DNA of 64,000 bases from Thamnidium elegans (lineage: Eukaryota > Mucoromycota > Mucoromycetes > Mucorales > Mucoraceae): contig JAIXMG010000039.1 of assembly GCA_025201345.1 (NCBI GenBank), positions 124,001-188,000 of the forward strand, read 5' to 3'. Made by a program: the position numbers and the translations under genes. Below are positions 44,060 through 56,814 of this stretch, one piece after another. The notes beneath the pieces are model-generated. The model was not told the origin of the DNA and searched no databases. It saw only the letters and a program-made list of their open reading frames with translations. Within the stretch, counting starts at the first letter, position 1. Every line of letters starts with the position of its first letter.

Positions 44060-46166
44060 TCACGCGTTTTTAACTTGCACAAATAATATCAAAACACTAT
44101 CGTTTGTTGTTTGAGGTAAACCATGTTGACTACCAGAAAAGAACTTTCTACCTAAAGGAGTTTCGATCCGAATAAAACACTGTGGTTCTAGTTGGATTAA
44201 AACAGACTTATTACAATTCCAAGTGATCAGAACAAAGTTTATATTTGGCATATCAAGAATTATCTGGATACCATTCGTTTTCGTTGCATAAATGAAGTTT
44301 TTCTAGGTTCGAGATCGAAAAAGAGAAATTTCTGAGGTGTTCAAGGTTTAGATCAGGCTCTAATATTTTAATTGAAAGAGGCTTTAATTCAGTGTTAATA
44401 TCATAGGGTATATATTCTATAGCAAATTATAGCGTTTTATATTATAATTCTTGTAACGAATGGCATGAGATTATAATATGATAGAGAAAGGAGTCACCAA
44501 ACGAAGGTTCGCAAAATCCCCTTTCTGTTATCTTGAGTGATTCGATGTTACGTCCTATAGCACCTATAACACGTAGTTGATCCATTTTACGCTGTATTGG
44601 ATCCGTATAAATTGCTATTGATGTAGTATTATTTTTAAATGTCACTAATGCCCTAGGAGCAGAGCTGCCATAGTCATAACTTTTAAAATGAATGGTGTTA
44701 CGCTCTTTTAATTATAAGAGTAACACAAGCTATTAATTTTTATATAAATACTCCTTCCTTTTTATTCAATAAAATGGAACGAAGGTTCTTGGTAAAATAA
44801 GTTTAATAACTTCACTACTTGGTTTTCCTAAATACTCCTCTGTAATTCCTCGCTGATTGACTCCCATTTGTTTTAATACATTTCTCGGAGAACAACAGAT
44901 CTAGGATTAATTGCAGATATTTCATTATCATAAGTCAAAGTAAACTTCATTTCTTTTATTCTTCGTGAATATATTTATATTCCTCACACTCTTTGAACTG
45001 ATATAAGTCCCATTGTAAATTATACTTTGCTCGACTATACTTTCTTGAAAACTCGTCGTTGAATATCGCTTTTCATAAATAAATAAATAACCTATAAGTC
45101 TTTCTAAGTTGACAACTAATAGTCTAGTGCTCACTACATCTATTACATTTTATATTATCTGTTGTTTTATACACTTTTAATAATCTTTTCCAAACTTTAA
45201 AACTTTTTATCCTAAGCTGTATCAATGGGTATATTTCTTTTCGTGTTTGTCTTTATTGAAAATATATCCGAAACTTTATATAAAACTTTTCTTAATAATT
45301 TAAAGGTGACACTAAACGTTTTTATAGTGTATGGGTATTGTAGAAATGATGCCATTACCTCGGTTGATATAGTAGAATATGTAAACATGTCTCCACTGAT
45401 AGGCGGTGCAATAGTTAAATCTTAAAGTTTTGGAAACTTTTGCATAATATAATTTAAACGTGTATCACTACATAATGTACTCCAAGGACAGTCTAGTTTA
45501 TATACATCATTACGTGGCTGAATTATGTCAGGAAGCTCTTCTTTAATATATTTAAAAGTTAATCTATCCAGGCCTACTATTATCGTGTTTGGTTATGCGC
45601 AATTATCAATAATATTATCGTAATGAGATAAGCCATGTCCGAAAAGGCTAATAATTTTCAGACTTCTTGCGTTGATAAATTCGTTGATGCGAGTAACAAG
45701 TTCATAACTTCCAAATGCTTGTATAGTATTTAATACTAAAGACGTTAAAGATTCTTTGAATAGTAAGGTAGTAAATGAATATAATTTAAAATTCAAACTA
45801 TTAGGTTCTGGTAAAAACTGTAAGTATTTTAATCGACCTTGATAAGCTGCACCATTAAGTTGGAACCAAAATGAATAATTAGGTTGTAAAGTAAAAAAAG
45901 CTTGTAATGTTGTAAAAGTGCATACATAAACGCATGATCATTCCAAACTACTGGAATTAATTTCTCCCTAATTAAATCATTTAGATCAACTGACCTAAAC
46001 AAGGAATATTGGTGATGGCAAGTATATATCGTTCACATTTTTCTTTCGAATCGAGAGTAACTGATGCTACACGCCATAGTTTACTGATAATTTGACATTG
46101 CAATAAGACTTTTTTCTCCAGCAAAATAAATGAAATGCTTAATACTTCGAAAGGTAACTGGTTCAT
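44060..46166 (-). pseudogene. F-box/LRR-like pseudogene 1, most decayed copy
   Basis: The start is MNQLPFEVLSISFILLEKKV then LLQCQIISKLWRVASV, an F-box head, after which the body is broken by stops, frame changes and apparent internal deletions (the head jumps almost directly to YILAITNIPCLGQ). Recognisable paralogue landmarks survive in order: LTSLVLNTIQAFGSYELVTR, GHGLSHYDNIIDNCA, CPWSTLCSDTRLNYI with MQKFPKL, IGRNIESLKITERGF, and NINFVLITWNCNKS with PLGRKFFSGSQHGLP. These align with the intact copy at 49888-51714. Not translatable as one product. Confidence 0.75.
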
Positions 46167-46621
46167 TCAAGTAGTAAAACTTATTTTTATTTTTTATACT
46201 TTTCCTTTTGTTTTAAAGCAAAATTTTAGCGTTTTTGTTCTTTGTTGGTTTCTCTTTATTTTTTTTTATGTAACTACATAAAGTCCACTTTTTCTCATAT
46301 TAAATGATTTTTTAAAATGTCTAGTTATTTTTATACTCTCTTTATATTATATTGCATTAATTTTAATGTTGTTAAAACTAAGAAAGAGGTACTAAAAACT
46401 CTATCTACGTGTTCTACGTCTTTATATTACCGTTTTCGTCACCCCACAAGGCTCGAAATTCATTCAATTGTAAGTAAATAATATGAACGGTAACTATTTG
46501 TTAGCATTATTAAAACGATGTGCACTTATTTAAATCAATTCGTTTGTTCTACAACAAAGAAAGATTGTTGTATTTGAGTTTGTAAGCCAACATAATATTT
46601 CACTTTGTTTTCTAATACTAT

Positions 46622-47741
46622 GTACTTTCTACAGTAAGTGATTGGGTTAAATGGCCTGACGTTGATAAAAATTCTAAGTGAGATAAAGTTGTGTCGTTAC
46701 TGCGTATTCCAAATCCTAACGTGGGTACGTTATTTTTAAACTTCATGATCATTTTGTTTGAATTGCGATAGTTTGCAATATAAGATATAGTTAGTCTTTC
46801 AAGTTTTGGTTGGTTTGCATAAGATCTATATAGACATTTATTAAATATGACTTTTCTAATGGTGTCAGAAGAAATTGGTTGTGTTTCTCTGTCTAGATAG
46901 GGGTTGTATAATATAGTGAGGTCTTGTAAGTTTGGTAGTTTTTACATGATGTATTTTAATTGATCGTCACCTTTTATCAACTCCCAATTGCAAACTAGTT
47001 TATTAATATCCGAACGTTTAGAAATAAATATAATACGTAGATTTTCTTTTTGAACTTGACGTTTTAAAGGATACAAACGAACTGAAAATGATTTCAGGCT
47101 TTGACAGCTTTCAATTAACCTATCAAAATTATATAATGCTCGGTCGGTATGATTTCCAATACTAAGATGTTGCAAGTTTGGAAATTCGCATATACGATCC
47201 AGTACTAATTGGTAGGTTGTTAGAGTACTCCATTGACTGGTTACCATAGTATCGCCTGTATCGCATAATAATAAAGTAGTCTATGAGTTTTAAAAAATGA
47301 AATGGTACGGATATAATCACCAATTTTGGCAACTCGAATGAGAGATAATTATTTTAAATGAGCCAATTCTCCTTCTTTAACTACGTACATGAGTCGGACC
47401 CAAGCTTCAGAAGCAAGATCAGTAACACACAGTTCTTGAATATTGGGACGACAAGATAAAAGTGCATCCAATAAACTAAATTGATCCCATACTTCATATT
47501 TTTCTGTTTCAGAAAGGTGCTATTGAACATCGATTATCTTGACGTAACTTGAAAGTCTCTGGGAATTTGAAATGGTACGAATGAAAAAATTAGGATGGTA
47601 CTGTTTTAAAGTGATACTGAAATAAAGAAGTTCTACAGATGCTTCGTAATATTTCGTATTGACAAGTTGACACTATAATAAGTCAGTGTATGGTAGATGT
47701 TTAAATATTTTGTTTACGATTTCAAAAGGAAGATTGACCAT
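46622..47741 (-). pseudogene. F-box/LRR-like pseudogene 2, several in-frame stops
   Basis: Starts MVNLPFEIVNKIFKHLPYTD then LL-stop-CQLVN (a TAG where paralogues have Gln in LLQCQL). A second stop comes at IIDVQ-stop-HLSETEKY and a third, TAA, after DDQLKYIM where paralogues have Lys (IIKKFPSLQ). Between the stops the wording stays close to the family: RICEFPNLQHLSIG, NFDRLIESCQSLKSF, KLVCNWELIKGDDQLKYI. The 3' part reads LPNLQDLTILYNPY and later NQPKLERLTIS. An internal piece around 47260-47340 also looks shortened. It is less decayed than pseudogene 1 and more than the copy at 47928. Confidence 0.75.
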
Positions 47742-47927
47742 TTTACTAAAGAAATGTTTTTTTAGTTTTTAGTTTTAATTTATATGCAGCAGGTTTTTTT
47801 TTTTTTTTTTGTGATTTATATATATATATTACAACATTAAGCAGGTTATTGGTATATCAACAATATAGTTTTTAAAAAGTAGTAATTTTATTTGAAAAAA
47901 AAAAAAAGAGGAGGGAGGAACAAAAAG

Positions 47928-49655
47928 TTAAAAAGTCCAAATGTATGTCTTCTCTTTTTCAGCACGAGACAAATCTCTAATTGTAAGTTTAAACTTATCC
48001 AATTTATGACAAGTGATATCGAAATACAGCTTTCCAAAAGATTGTGTGTAGTATTGTTCTGTTATTTTAAACATTCCTTTTTTGCTACCTGTATAAAACC
48101 TTTCGCCTAACGCAGTGTTTGTTCTAATATAACATCTTATTCTGTCATGAACAATACCGGAAGAAGATTCACCAGACCAGCTTAACATATTTAATCTTGT
48201 GTTAGTCATAGTCATTCGAATATTGCGAGTGCTATTTAATCGAAATGTCTTTTGATCAATTAAAAAAAGTAGTTCCAGGTTTGGTAGGTTTAAAGAAAGT
48301 CGGGTTAAGTAATCAAATGACACGTCAGAACCATGAATGCTCATAGTAACAGCTTTTAAATTTTTATGTTGGAAGTTTATAAATTCGGGTAATTTCATAT
48401 CGATGGGTTTATGACATGTAAAGGTCTGCAGCGAGTGACATGATTCAAGTATTTGATACAGATGACGTTCATTGGTATTGTTTTTTATATCGATCGATTG
48501 AACTCTTCTACCTATTTTCGATATGAAATCGATATGAGACGGATAAAAGAAATCTTCTATAGGTGAAAAATAAAATGTTGCTAGATCATTTTCGAAATTG
48601 ATAACTAAACCATTTGAGTTTCCTTCCAAGTATTTATAATCTATGCAAATATTTGTACCGAAGCCTGTGGTTCTCATAAGCTCTATCCAGATATTCATCA
48701 CATTGTGTTTTTGTAAAGCAAATTCTAATCTGAAGTTTGGTATGGTTAGGGTATATTGTAAGAGTTTGACCATTGCTTCGGCTGATACTGAGTTGTTAAA
48801 ACCGTTGACGTTGTAAGGACCCAATGGAACAATAAAACTTTGAAGGCTGGGAAATTTTTTAATGATATATTCTAATTGATAATCTTGATTTATAAAACCC
48901 CAATCACATACAAGCGTATGAATTTCAGGACGTGGTAAGATTACGTTCGGTGTTAAAGTTTTGGTAGGTAGCGTAGAAATGACTAAATGAAAAGTTAACG
49001 ATTGGATTGATTTACAACTTTCAATAACCGTATCAAAGTAGTCAAGCTGTTGGTTGTCATAAAGACCAAAGTGAAGATGAGTTAGGTTACAAAATTCATC
49101 TATACGAGATAGGATGATTTGGTAAGATTTTGAGTCGACTGTAGAATTTGATTCAGAGGGGGTTCTTCGGTCTGTAAGAGTTAAACTGGTCAAGGTTTTT
49201 TTATATAATAAGGCGCAAAGGATGTATCAATCAAGGGTGTTAACAGATGGCGCTGGTAAGACCTGTAAGTTAGCAAATGTATTGCGCTTGGCTGCGGAGT
49301 GCATACGAGACCAAAATTGAGAACACGTATTTTTTGCTATTATTTTAGTTATATTAGGACAGTAGTTGATTAATGCTTCTATTAGGTTACAGCTGCCCCA
49401 AAAGTTTATATCTTCGTATGAAGCAAACATACTGCCGACATCAATTGATTTAAGATACTTTGCTCGCTGGGGTGAGCTAGATATAGCATTTACGTATCGT
49501 AAGACTTTAAAGTAGGAGTTAACAGTGACTTTTGAATAAAGTGATTGAAGTGAATATTTGTTCCAATTATTGTTTGCAAGTTGGCATTTAACTAAATCAT
49601 TTGGAGATAAATAACTAAAAATAACAGCTAACACTTCGTTGGGGAAGTAATTCAT
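47928..49655 (-). pseudogene. F-box/LRR-like gene with a single in-frame TGA
   Basis: The 5' part codes MNYFPNEVLAVIFSYLSPND then LVKCQLANNNWNKYS, an F-box with LRR-like start, through SVNTLD. A TGA at 49227-49229 closes this frame. The same frame continues without shift as YILCALLYKKTLTSLTLTD through RICLTHLHFGL-type repeats (FCNLTHLHFGLYDN, YFDTVIESCKSIQSL, VCDWGFINQDYQLEYIIKK) to LSRAEKEKTYIWTF. At the stop the intact paralogue has ALDFEYYAYVALLLSKTLK. If the stop is real this is a young pseudogene of about 575 codons; readthrough, a sequencing error, or two separate short proteins are alternatives. Role by family: substrate receptor of SCF ubiquitin ligases. Confidence 0.7.
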
Positions 49656-49887
49656 TTGGATAAAGAATTTATTTATTTTTGAAAAAGAATATATGGATAT
49701 ATGGGTATATATATATATATATATATTTATTGTTCTTTATTTAAGGTATAAACATGTCCTGTTGTATATTATTTTAAATAAAAATGCCAATATTTACTTC
49801 GTTCTATTAATCATGGTCTCTTTATTATATTAGATAATAGATAAAAGAGTTCAATAAAACTATCAACATTTTAAAGACAATATATAT

Positions 49888-51714
49888 TTAACGGTCAACA
49901 TATTTAATCGAAGTGGGGAGGGGAGGTTGCAATGTAATAGTACCAAATTTAAGTTTAAAGTCTCGAAGCTCTTTACAAACAATGCAAACACGTAACTGAG
50001 ACCTAGCACTTGAATAGACATGTTTTGAAATAGGTAGTAGACCATCTAAGTTAACCATAAAGAACTTATCTTTTAAAAATGTTTTTACTTGAATGTAGCA
50101 ACATATATCTTGATCTATCAAAAGAAGAGATTCAGCTTTGTAGATCCAAGTTATCAGATCAAAGTCTATATTCGGCATTTCAATTTTGATTTGGCGACTA
50201 TGCTCGATATGCGGTTTATACCGAATGGCAAAATGAAGTTGTTTGAGTTTTGGTATAGTTGGAGCGAGTTTCTTGAGGAATAACACATATGGTTTAGCGT
50301 GATCTATACAGACTGAAAGTGACCTTAATGGGAAATAATTATCGTAAACTTTATGAATTTTTTTATAGATAAAGGTAGTATCGAAATCAAGCTCGAGTAA
50401 GGATGGACACAAGTCTAGCACTTGATATATATAATCTGGGTTTCTGTATGTCTTACTGAATGTATCGCTTTTACATAAATAATGTTCCTTTCTTATTTGT
50501 AACGAACCAATATACGTCCCTGCTTTCTCTAAAAACTCTTTACCTGGCAACTTTTCTTTCATACAAATGTAATAGTTTAAGTATACAGTAGTTTGGTCTC
50601 TTTTAAATCTGGCCGCCGGGTTACTAGTATAAGTAAAATTCTGTTCTATATTGAAAATCAAGCGAACATTGTCATTGGCACCTTTTATTTCTGCAAGATT
50701 TTTCCAGACATAATATATGCTTTCTGGACCTAAAACTAAGGTAACATCAAAGGTTTTTATGGTAAATATATATTTTACGAAATTGATGAGCGTAACTACC
50801 GAAGGACGCTGACTTGGTGTATATTCTGGTCGATTGTAGATACAATCTAACCCTAATCCTTCTTTAGAGTAAAGCGAGATGGTCAAGGCTTTTAAGGCGG
50901 GAAACTTCTTGATGGCATAATTTAATTGGTTATCGAAACCTATTAATTCCCAATGGCAGCCGAGACTTTCAGCATTATTGTGCGGTTGAATTAGTAAAGG
51001 TGGGTCTTGTATTACGACATTATTATTTATAAGATTCGTATGATATGTATAAGTGCGCCGATTAATATCATTTGTACAAACCGCAGATATACCAGCTTTA
51101 ATGTATTTTTGATTAGAACAATGATTAAGGACTGTATCGTAATGACTTAGGCCACAATTTCTAGAGCGCTTAATATATATAGTGGTCAAGCTTTTAAAGT
51201 GTTTGATATGAGTAATAAGTGAATTGTATGCGTTTGTATTGGTTGATCCTTCGAATACTAGAGACTTCAAAGTCTTACTGAGAAGTAAAGCAACATAAGC
51301 ATAATATTCAAAGTCCAAAGCGGAAGGTATAGGTAAATGCTGCAAGTATTTAAATCGACCTTGATCTGCTGTATAGCAAAGTTGAGTCCAAAATTCTGCG
51401 GTCGATTCTGTAGCTGACAACTCTGTTATGTTTGGAAAATGTAAAAGTATTTTGTAAGTTCGAATGGAAGAGCCTGTTGGTTGTTTAGCGAAATAATATC
51501 CTAGGTCAATCGATTTAAGATATAGAGCTAGATAAGGATAGGTTGACACAGTATTTATATACCGTTTGTAACTAAAGTCTGATTTAATTTTAACTTTAGA
51601 GTATAGTTGCTTTACAGAGGCTTTTCTCCATTGTTTATTTGTAAGTTGACATTGTAATAATTGCTTCGCATCTAAGTGATTAAAAATAATGGTTAATACT
51701 TCGTTAGGAACCAT
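49888..51714 (-). CDS. F-box/LRR-like protein, intact tandem paralogue
   Basis: Intronless frame. I take the Met at 51714 (MVPNEVLTIIFNHLDAKQLL then QCQLTNKQWRKASV) as start because this gives the F-box at residues 1-45; an upstream Met would add a low-complexity Lys/Phe-rich stretch. That gives 608 residues. The body contains degenerate leucine-rich repeats: LKSIDLGYYFAKQP, HFPNITELSATES, LSHYDTVLNHCSNQKY, LGCHWELIGFDNQLNYAIKK and PKLKQLHFAIRYK. It ends TLQPPLPTSIKYVDR. The F-box would bind Skp1 and the repeats a target for SCF ubiquitination. It is the only open member of a four-copy array whose other members are broken. Confidence 0.75.
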   Translation of the reverse strand: MVPNEVLTIIFNHLDAKQLLQCQLTNKQWRKASVKQLYSKVKIKSDFSYKRYINTVSTYPYLALYLKSIDLGYYFAKQPTGSSIRTYKILLHFPNITELSATESTAEFWTQLCYTADQGRFKYLQHLPIPSALDFEYYAYVALLLSKTLKSLVFEGSTNTNAYNSLITHIKHFKSLTTIYIKRSRNCGLSHYDTVLNHCSNQKYIKAGISAVCTNDINRRTYTYHTNLINNNVVIQDPPLLIQPHNNAESLGCHWELIGFDNQLNYAIKKFPALKALTISLYSKEGLGLDCIYNRPEYTPSQRPSVVTLINFVKYIFTIKTFDVTLVLGPESIYYVWKNLAEIKGANDNVRLIFNIEQNFTYTSNPAARFKRDQTTVYLNYYICMKEKLPGKEFLEKAGTYIGSLQIRKEHYLCKSDTFSKTYRNPDYIYQVLDLCPSLLELDFDTTFIYKKIHKVYDNYFPLRSLSVCIDHAKPYVLFLKKLAPTIPKLKQLHFAIRYKPHIEHSRQIKIEMPNIDFDLITWIYKAESLLLIDQDICCYIQVKTFLKDKFFMVNLDGLLPISKHVYSSARSQLRVCIVCKELRDFKLKFGTITLQPPLPTSIKYVDR

Positions 51715-52194
51715 AAATGTAAAAACAAAAAGAGATAACTGTCTCTTTTCATTATTTCGCTGTTTCCATTTAAATAGAAAGTAATGGTGTGGTTTTTTTG
51801 TTTTGTTTATTGATATAAAATCAAACAGTAATGTTTTAAAGTAACTTTTTTTTCTCGTGGTTTTTTGTTTCATTTTATTGATGTAAAATACGCACAATGT
51901 CAGAAAATGCTTCAAAGTAGTGGTATGCTTCTTTTTTAACAATTAACAACAAAGATTCCTTATCAACACATGATACTTGTAATTTTAATCAACGGAATAA
52001 AAGTTATTATTCGTTTTATCAATACTTAACCATTTGTTTTTAGAATAAAAAAATGTAAAAGCGTTTATATATTTATATAAAAGAAGAAGGGTGTAAAAAA
52101 AGAAACTTGGGTCCCCATTTATGCGTAAAAATTATTTTGTAAAAAAAAAAGGGAGGAAGAGGGTGGAGGGGGGGGGAATAAAGGGGGATGAAAT
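51715..52194. other. Intergenic region
   Basis: Spacer between the F-box gene promoter and the SIN3 3' end. An open but low-complexity extension of the F-box frame reaches 51942. A G-rich stretch (GGAGGGGGGGGG, about 52165) is the only other landmark. Confidence 0.45.
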
Positions 52195-55100
52195 TTAATG
52201 ATTAGAAGACAACAATTTCCTTGCTTCTAATTCCATTGTATGTTTACAGGACTCATCTAACCCTTTTGACCAACCTGTGGTGGGTGATTGGATCCAGTCT
52301 TTCCATCGATTAGTGGTCTTTTGTACTGTGTTATTTGAATGTGGGCGAACAAAGATGTCTTCAGAACCAACAATATAATACATGTGGTATGTCTCTTGGT
52401 CAATTTTGTATTGTAGTTTTGAACGAACGAATATTTTATTCAAGTGTTCGTCTTGAGGTCTCAAGTTACTGTATATTATATTTAGTTAAAAAGAAGTACG
52501 TTTTTAAATATGTATATAGACTTACCGAGTTAAGAATGTAGGCTTCATTTTAGAGGTGTCAATACCTTCTGTTGTATTCACCCAATCCATATAACTTGCA
52601 ACATAATCTTGGTACCTGTCTTCAGCTGTAGGTTCCAACATGTAATCATCTTTACCGATTAATTGAATGGTCATATTCTTAATCTCATTATCCTATATAA
52701 AACCATGTTAAGTTTATAATAACCAAGAAAAAAAAACAAGGGTAACTTACAAAGTTAATCTTGTAAAGGTTTTCTTCTGATCCAACTACATCTTCAGCTC
52801 TTAACCTATAGACGGATAAAATTCTAGGTGACATGGATTCCAGTCCTTTGTCACTTCGGAAGAGTCGAATTAATTCAACAGATTTAGGATCAACAGTGAT
52901 GGCTTGAATTTGTTTCACCATGGAATGAACAAGTTTATCAATTGTGAAAATAAGATAAGCATCTGTAACAAAAATATATCGTGTATGTTCTTCAAATACT
53001 TGTTGGTCAATGTCTCCATCGAAGAATTTATCAATCATGTCTAAAACTGCGTTGTAATATCCTTTTGAAACATCGACATCTATTTTTTAATTTGGTTTAG
53101 TATTTTTTTTAAAAAAAAATACATATATATATATATGTTTTACCATCAAATCTGCTACTGTATAACCCAAGATCGCGTGCTACCTTATTGACACGTTTAC
53201 CCATATTGGGATGTTTTTCCATTTCGGTATCGAGTTCACGTAGTTTACCAAGTCTTTCATAAAGCATCTACTCGTTTTTAAAAAAAATTAACTTATTTCC
53301 CTTTCTCTCTCCAAAAAAAACTTACTTCATAAAGTCTAAAGAAACAATAAAACGTAGTGTTACAAAAGAAACTATACAAAACTCTCTTCTTAACACCAGG
53401 AGCAATAGCTGCCGCTGCTGCTGCAAACAATTTATCGCCCAAAGCATCTTCCTGTGTAACAGCAGAGACAGTAGCATCAGTCAAGGTAGAAATGACTTGG
53501 GCGGTTAAATCTCTACCGTCTTTCTCTTCGGTCTTGACCTGTACATCGTTGGACACAAAAGGAGATGGGGACCTTTCAGCTTGCGTATCTAACGTGTTTT
53601 GGTTCTTTGTCAGGACATCACGTAACAAATCCATTGTATGCTCATCTTCGTGGTGATTACGCGACGATCTACCGGATCTTCTACGCGATGGAGACATGGA
53701 TCTCTTTCGAGGGGATCTACCAATATCGGATTCCGATTCTTCTGTATTTGTCGAATGGTTATCATCATCTTCTTCAGCCAAATCATCTTCTTCCATGTCG
53801 TCGGTATAATGTGTCATGCCTTCAGGCACAACATCATCTACTTGGAAACAAAGCGGAATAAAAGTTTGAATAAAAGTCCTAATCTTTTCTCTGTCACTAC
53901 TAGAGTATCCAGATTGTCTATCGATAAATGAATATATAACTCTTGTTACGTCTTTAAATACTTGAGGGTCCTTAAATTGAAATTGGAATTGGTAGGGTTC
54001 TTTGGTATGTAGGGATTTTTCACCACGTTTCATCTTTTTGTCGTGTTGTAAGAGTTCGATTTCACTAACTAAGGCTTTTGGGGCCATGGCTTTTCGGTCG
54101 TTGCTTTTGAATGTGATGCCTTGGTAGTCTAGCGCTCTATAAAAGTTTTTGGCGTCTACTTCTCTCCAGATTTTATTCCACTCCCGCTTTTTTTTAGAAA
54201 AAAAACATTAGATTATTTTTAAAGTACCCGGGATATTATTAATAAAACTTACTTGAGCCCGCTTCCACGCTTCATCTTTTTGCTTTAACCGTTTCAAAAG
54301 AATAGGGACTACTTGTGCAGGATTTGAATACAATAACTCAATAATTTCGGTTCCTCTTTCTTTATCATAAACCTTTTTAATAATACGTTCATAGATAGTA
54401 ACAGATTGACCTCCTAATCCAGGACGTAATCTAAAATTAGATTTTTCTTCTGGGGTCATGGTTTCGATACGATGAGCTATAGGTTCTAATAAGGCAATCA
54501 CGTTTAAGTTGGCTTCGATGTTCATGTTGTAATCGTAACGTTCTTCTTCGCAACGGTGCATGGCTTCTTCGTACTGACTCTTCTTGGATGCTACAAATCC
54601 GTCGTCTTCACTGGCCCAGATTGGGTGTGATACGTATTCGTCGTTAAGTACTTCCCAAGCGATTTGGTCTCTACCAGAACAAGGTTGAGCTTGCCACTAC
54701 GAAAAAAAAAAAAAAAAAAAAAAAGTATGAATACCTATCCCCTTTGTGTGTGTGCGTGTGTGTGTGTTTACTTACATTTCTAGGAACGCATCGATAACTA
54801 GGACTTTGATCAGTAGTTTTACAATGAGCAAGATCAGGTTTTGGTAAAGGATGTGAAGGTTTTTCAATAGGATGTTCTTTTGGTTCATATCCAATAATAC
54901 TTTTAAACCAATCAAATAACTCCTTGTTGTTACCAATAAAGATGGATACTTGGTCAATTAAACCGTCCAAGTCCAAGATTTGTTGTGTGTAGAGGTTTAA
55001 GGTTTTGAGGAATTCCTCATAAGATGGTTTGTTACCAATATGCTTACGGATACGTTCAAAGAGTTCAATTTCTTCAGTGGAAACGGAGGGGCGGATTGGG

Positions 55101-56814
55101 TCGAAAGGTGAGTTAGGGTAGCTGTATGGGTCGCGCATTGGTTCTTCTTTTTGATAAAGTTTTGCCTTTTTGTTGGTCTGTGTGGCGTGTGTGCATGTAT
55201 GAGTTAAATTATCTCCAAAATATTCATATATAAAAAAAACTTACATTGTTCACTCGTTTCTTTTTGCCGGGATTAGGTGGTGGAGTACCAATTCTTTTTG
55301 AACTATAATAAGTAGGTGAAATGGTATCAAACAAGACACTGGCAGGTTGTCCTGTAATATCAGGTAAAAATTGTTTAAATTCGTCTAGTAAATCTGGTGC
55401 ACCATTAAACAAGAATTGAACATGAGCATAAACCTATATTATATTTTGGTGAGTATTATACATATATCTATATATTTCTGCTGTTGTTTTTTTTTTACTT
55501 CTTGAATAGGTTTTTGGTCCTTTTGATAGGTTTGAAGTATTTCTAAAAATTGTTTATAGATTTCAGGATCACTAGAAAATCGGTTCTGTATATATAGTAT
55601 TATTAGCTATACGTGTTATGTCATGTATATAAGAGAGAATATATATATATTACTTTGATCTTGTTGACATAGTTAATAGCATGATTAAATTCAACCGGTG
55701 ACCTCTTTTCACCAGGAGGAGGACTATTACTACTAGGTGGAGGTGGAGGTGGAGGTGGAGGTGGTAAAGGGTGTTGAATTGGCTGCTGTTGCTGTTGTGG
55801 TGGGGGTGGTAGCGGAGCAGGATGATGATAGGTTGGTTGAGACATCATTTGTTGTTGTTGGGATGGAGGAGGGGGAGGAGGCATATGCATTGAATTTGGC
55901 ATATATGGATAATAGGGTTGAACAGGTGGACCATGATTGATTTCAGGATGATGAATTCTACCTGTTGTAGTTGTGACACCACTTGGTGTTGTGACGGTTA
56001 TTAAGTCGGGTTCACGAGGATCGTTTGAACATTCGATACGATAACCAGGTGGAAGAAATGTATTGAATCCTGAAATAAGTGTTGGATGACCTTTGAATAA
56101 AGTTGATACGCGTTCAATTACACCTGGTGTATCAATACTACAAGTATTTTTTTTTAAAAAAAAAGATATAAAATAATGTAAAAAGAAGATACACTTACGC
56201 TTGACTTTTGAAATCTTTCATGATATCTAAAAATCGATTATAAACATCGGGTTGATCGGAAAATCTTACTTTGACTTGGTCAAGATAAGTAAGTGCATCT
56301 CTTACGTTTAAAGGGCGATATCCGCCATTTTGAGAAGATGGGGAAGTGGTGGTGACAGGTGGTGGTGGTGGTGCTTGTTGTGGTGCTTGTTGTGGTGCTT
56401 GTTGTGGTGGTACTGGTGGTTGTGATGGTGGACGGACAATACTTATTCTACGTTCGATATAAGGAGGAGTAGATGTACGTGAAGGGATGGGTGGTAAAAC
56501 AGAATGGTCATGTGTATGATGATTGAAAGAAGGTGAAGAACTACGAGAGAGTATAGAAGGTAATTCACTTACTCTCACTGGCGTAGGTGGCCCTATAAAC
56601 CCAGGTGGTGGTGGAAGATGATGAGCATAAGGTGAAGGAACGGGTACCGTAGGTTGTTGTTGAGTGTGACTAACAGAAGGCGACCTTTTATATTTCCCTT
56701 TCGTTAATAAAAAAATACTTTTTTTCTTTTTCTAAAAAAAAAAAAAAAAAAAAAAGGGTATGTATGAATATATATTTACCGTATATTAGGAGGTGGTTGA
56801 ATAGGTGAAGACAT
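52195..56814 (-). CDS. SIN3: SIN3 transcriptional corepressor, about a dozen exons
   Basis: Starts [12 protein letters not shown], exon 2 [23 protein letters not shown]1 reads [20 protein letters not shown] with [18 protein letters not shown]2 [20 protein letters not shown] with [14 protein letters not shown]3 [20 protein letters not shown] with [15 protein letters not shown]. The histone-deacetylase-interacting domain follows: [62 protein letters not shown]. The C-terminal part has [19 protein letters not shown] and ends ARKLLSSNH. Between PAH1 and PAH2 lie proline and glutamine runs (up to about 10 Pro). Roughly 1,200 residues. SIN3 scaffolds Rpd3-type HDAC complexes in the nucleus. An Arg/Ser-rich acidic insert ([13 protein letters not shown]) precedes the last third. 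Confidence 0.92.

Noticed and set aside
51715..51942. Upstream Met extending the F-box protein by 76 residues
   Set aside because: The extra part is Lys/Phe/Thr-rich low complexity and paralogues begin directly with the F-box, so the start at 51714 is preferred.
53357..53931. Open frames antisense to SIN3
   Set aside because: They mirror the acidic and Ser/Arg-rich coding sequence of SIN3 and have no features of their own.
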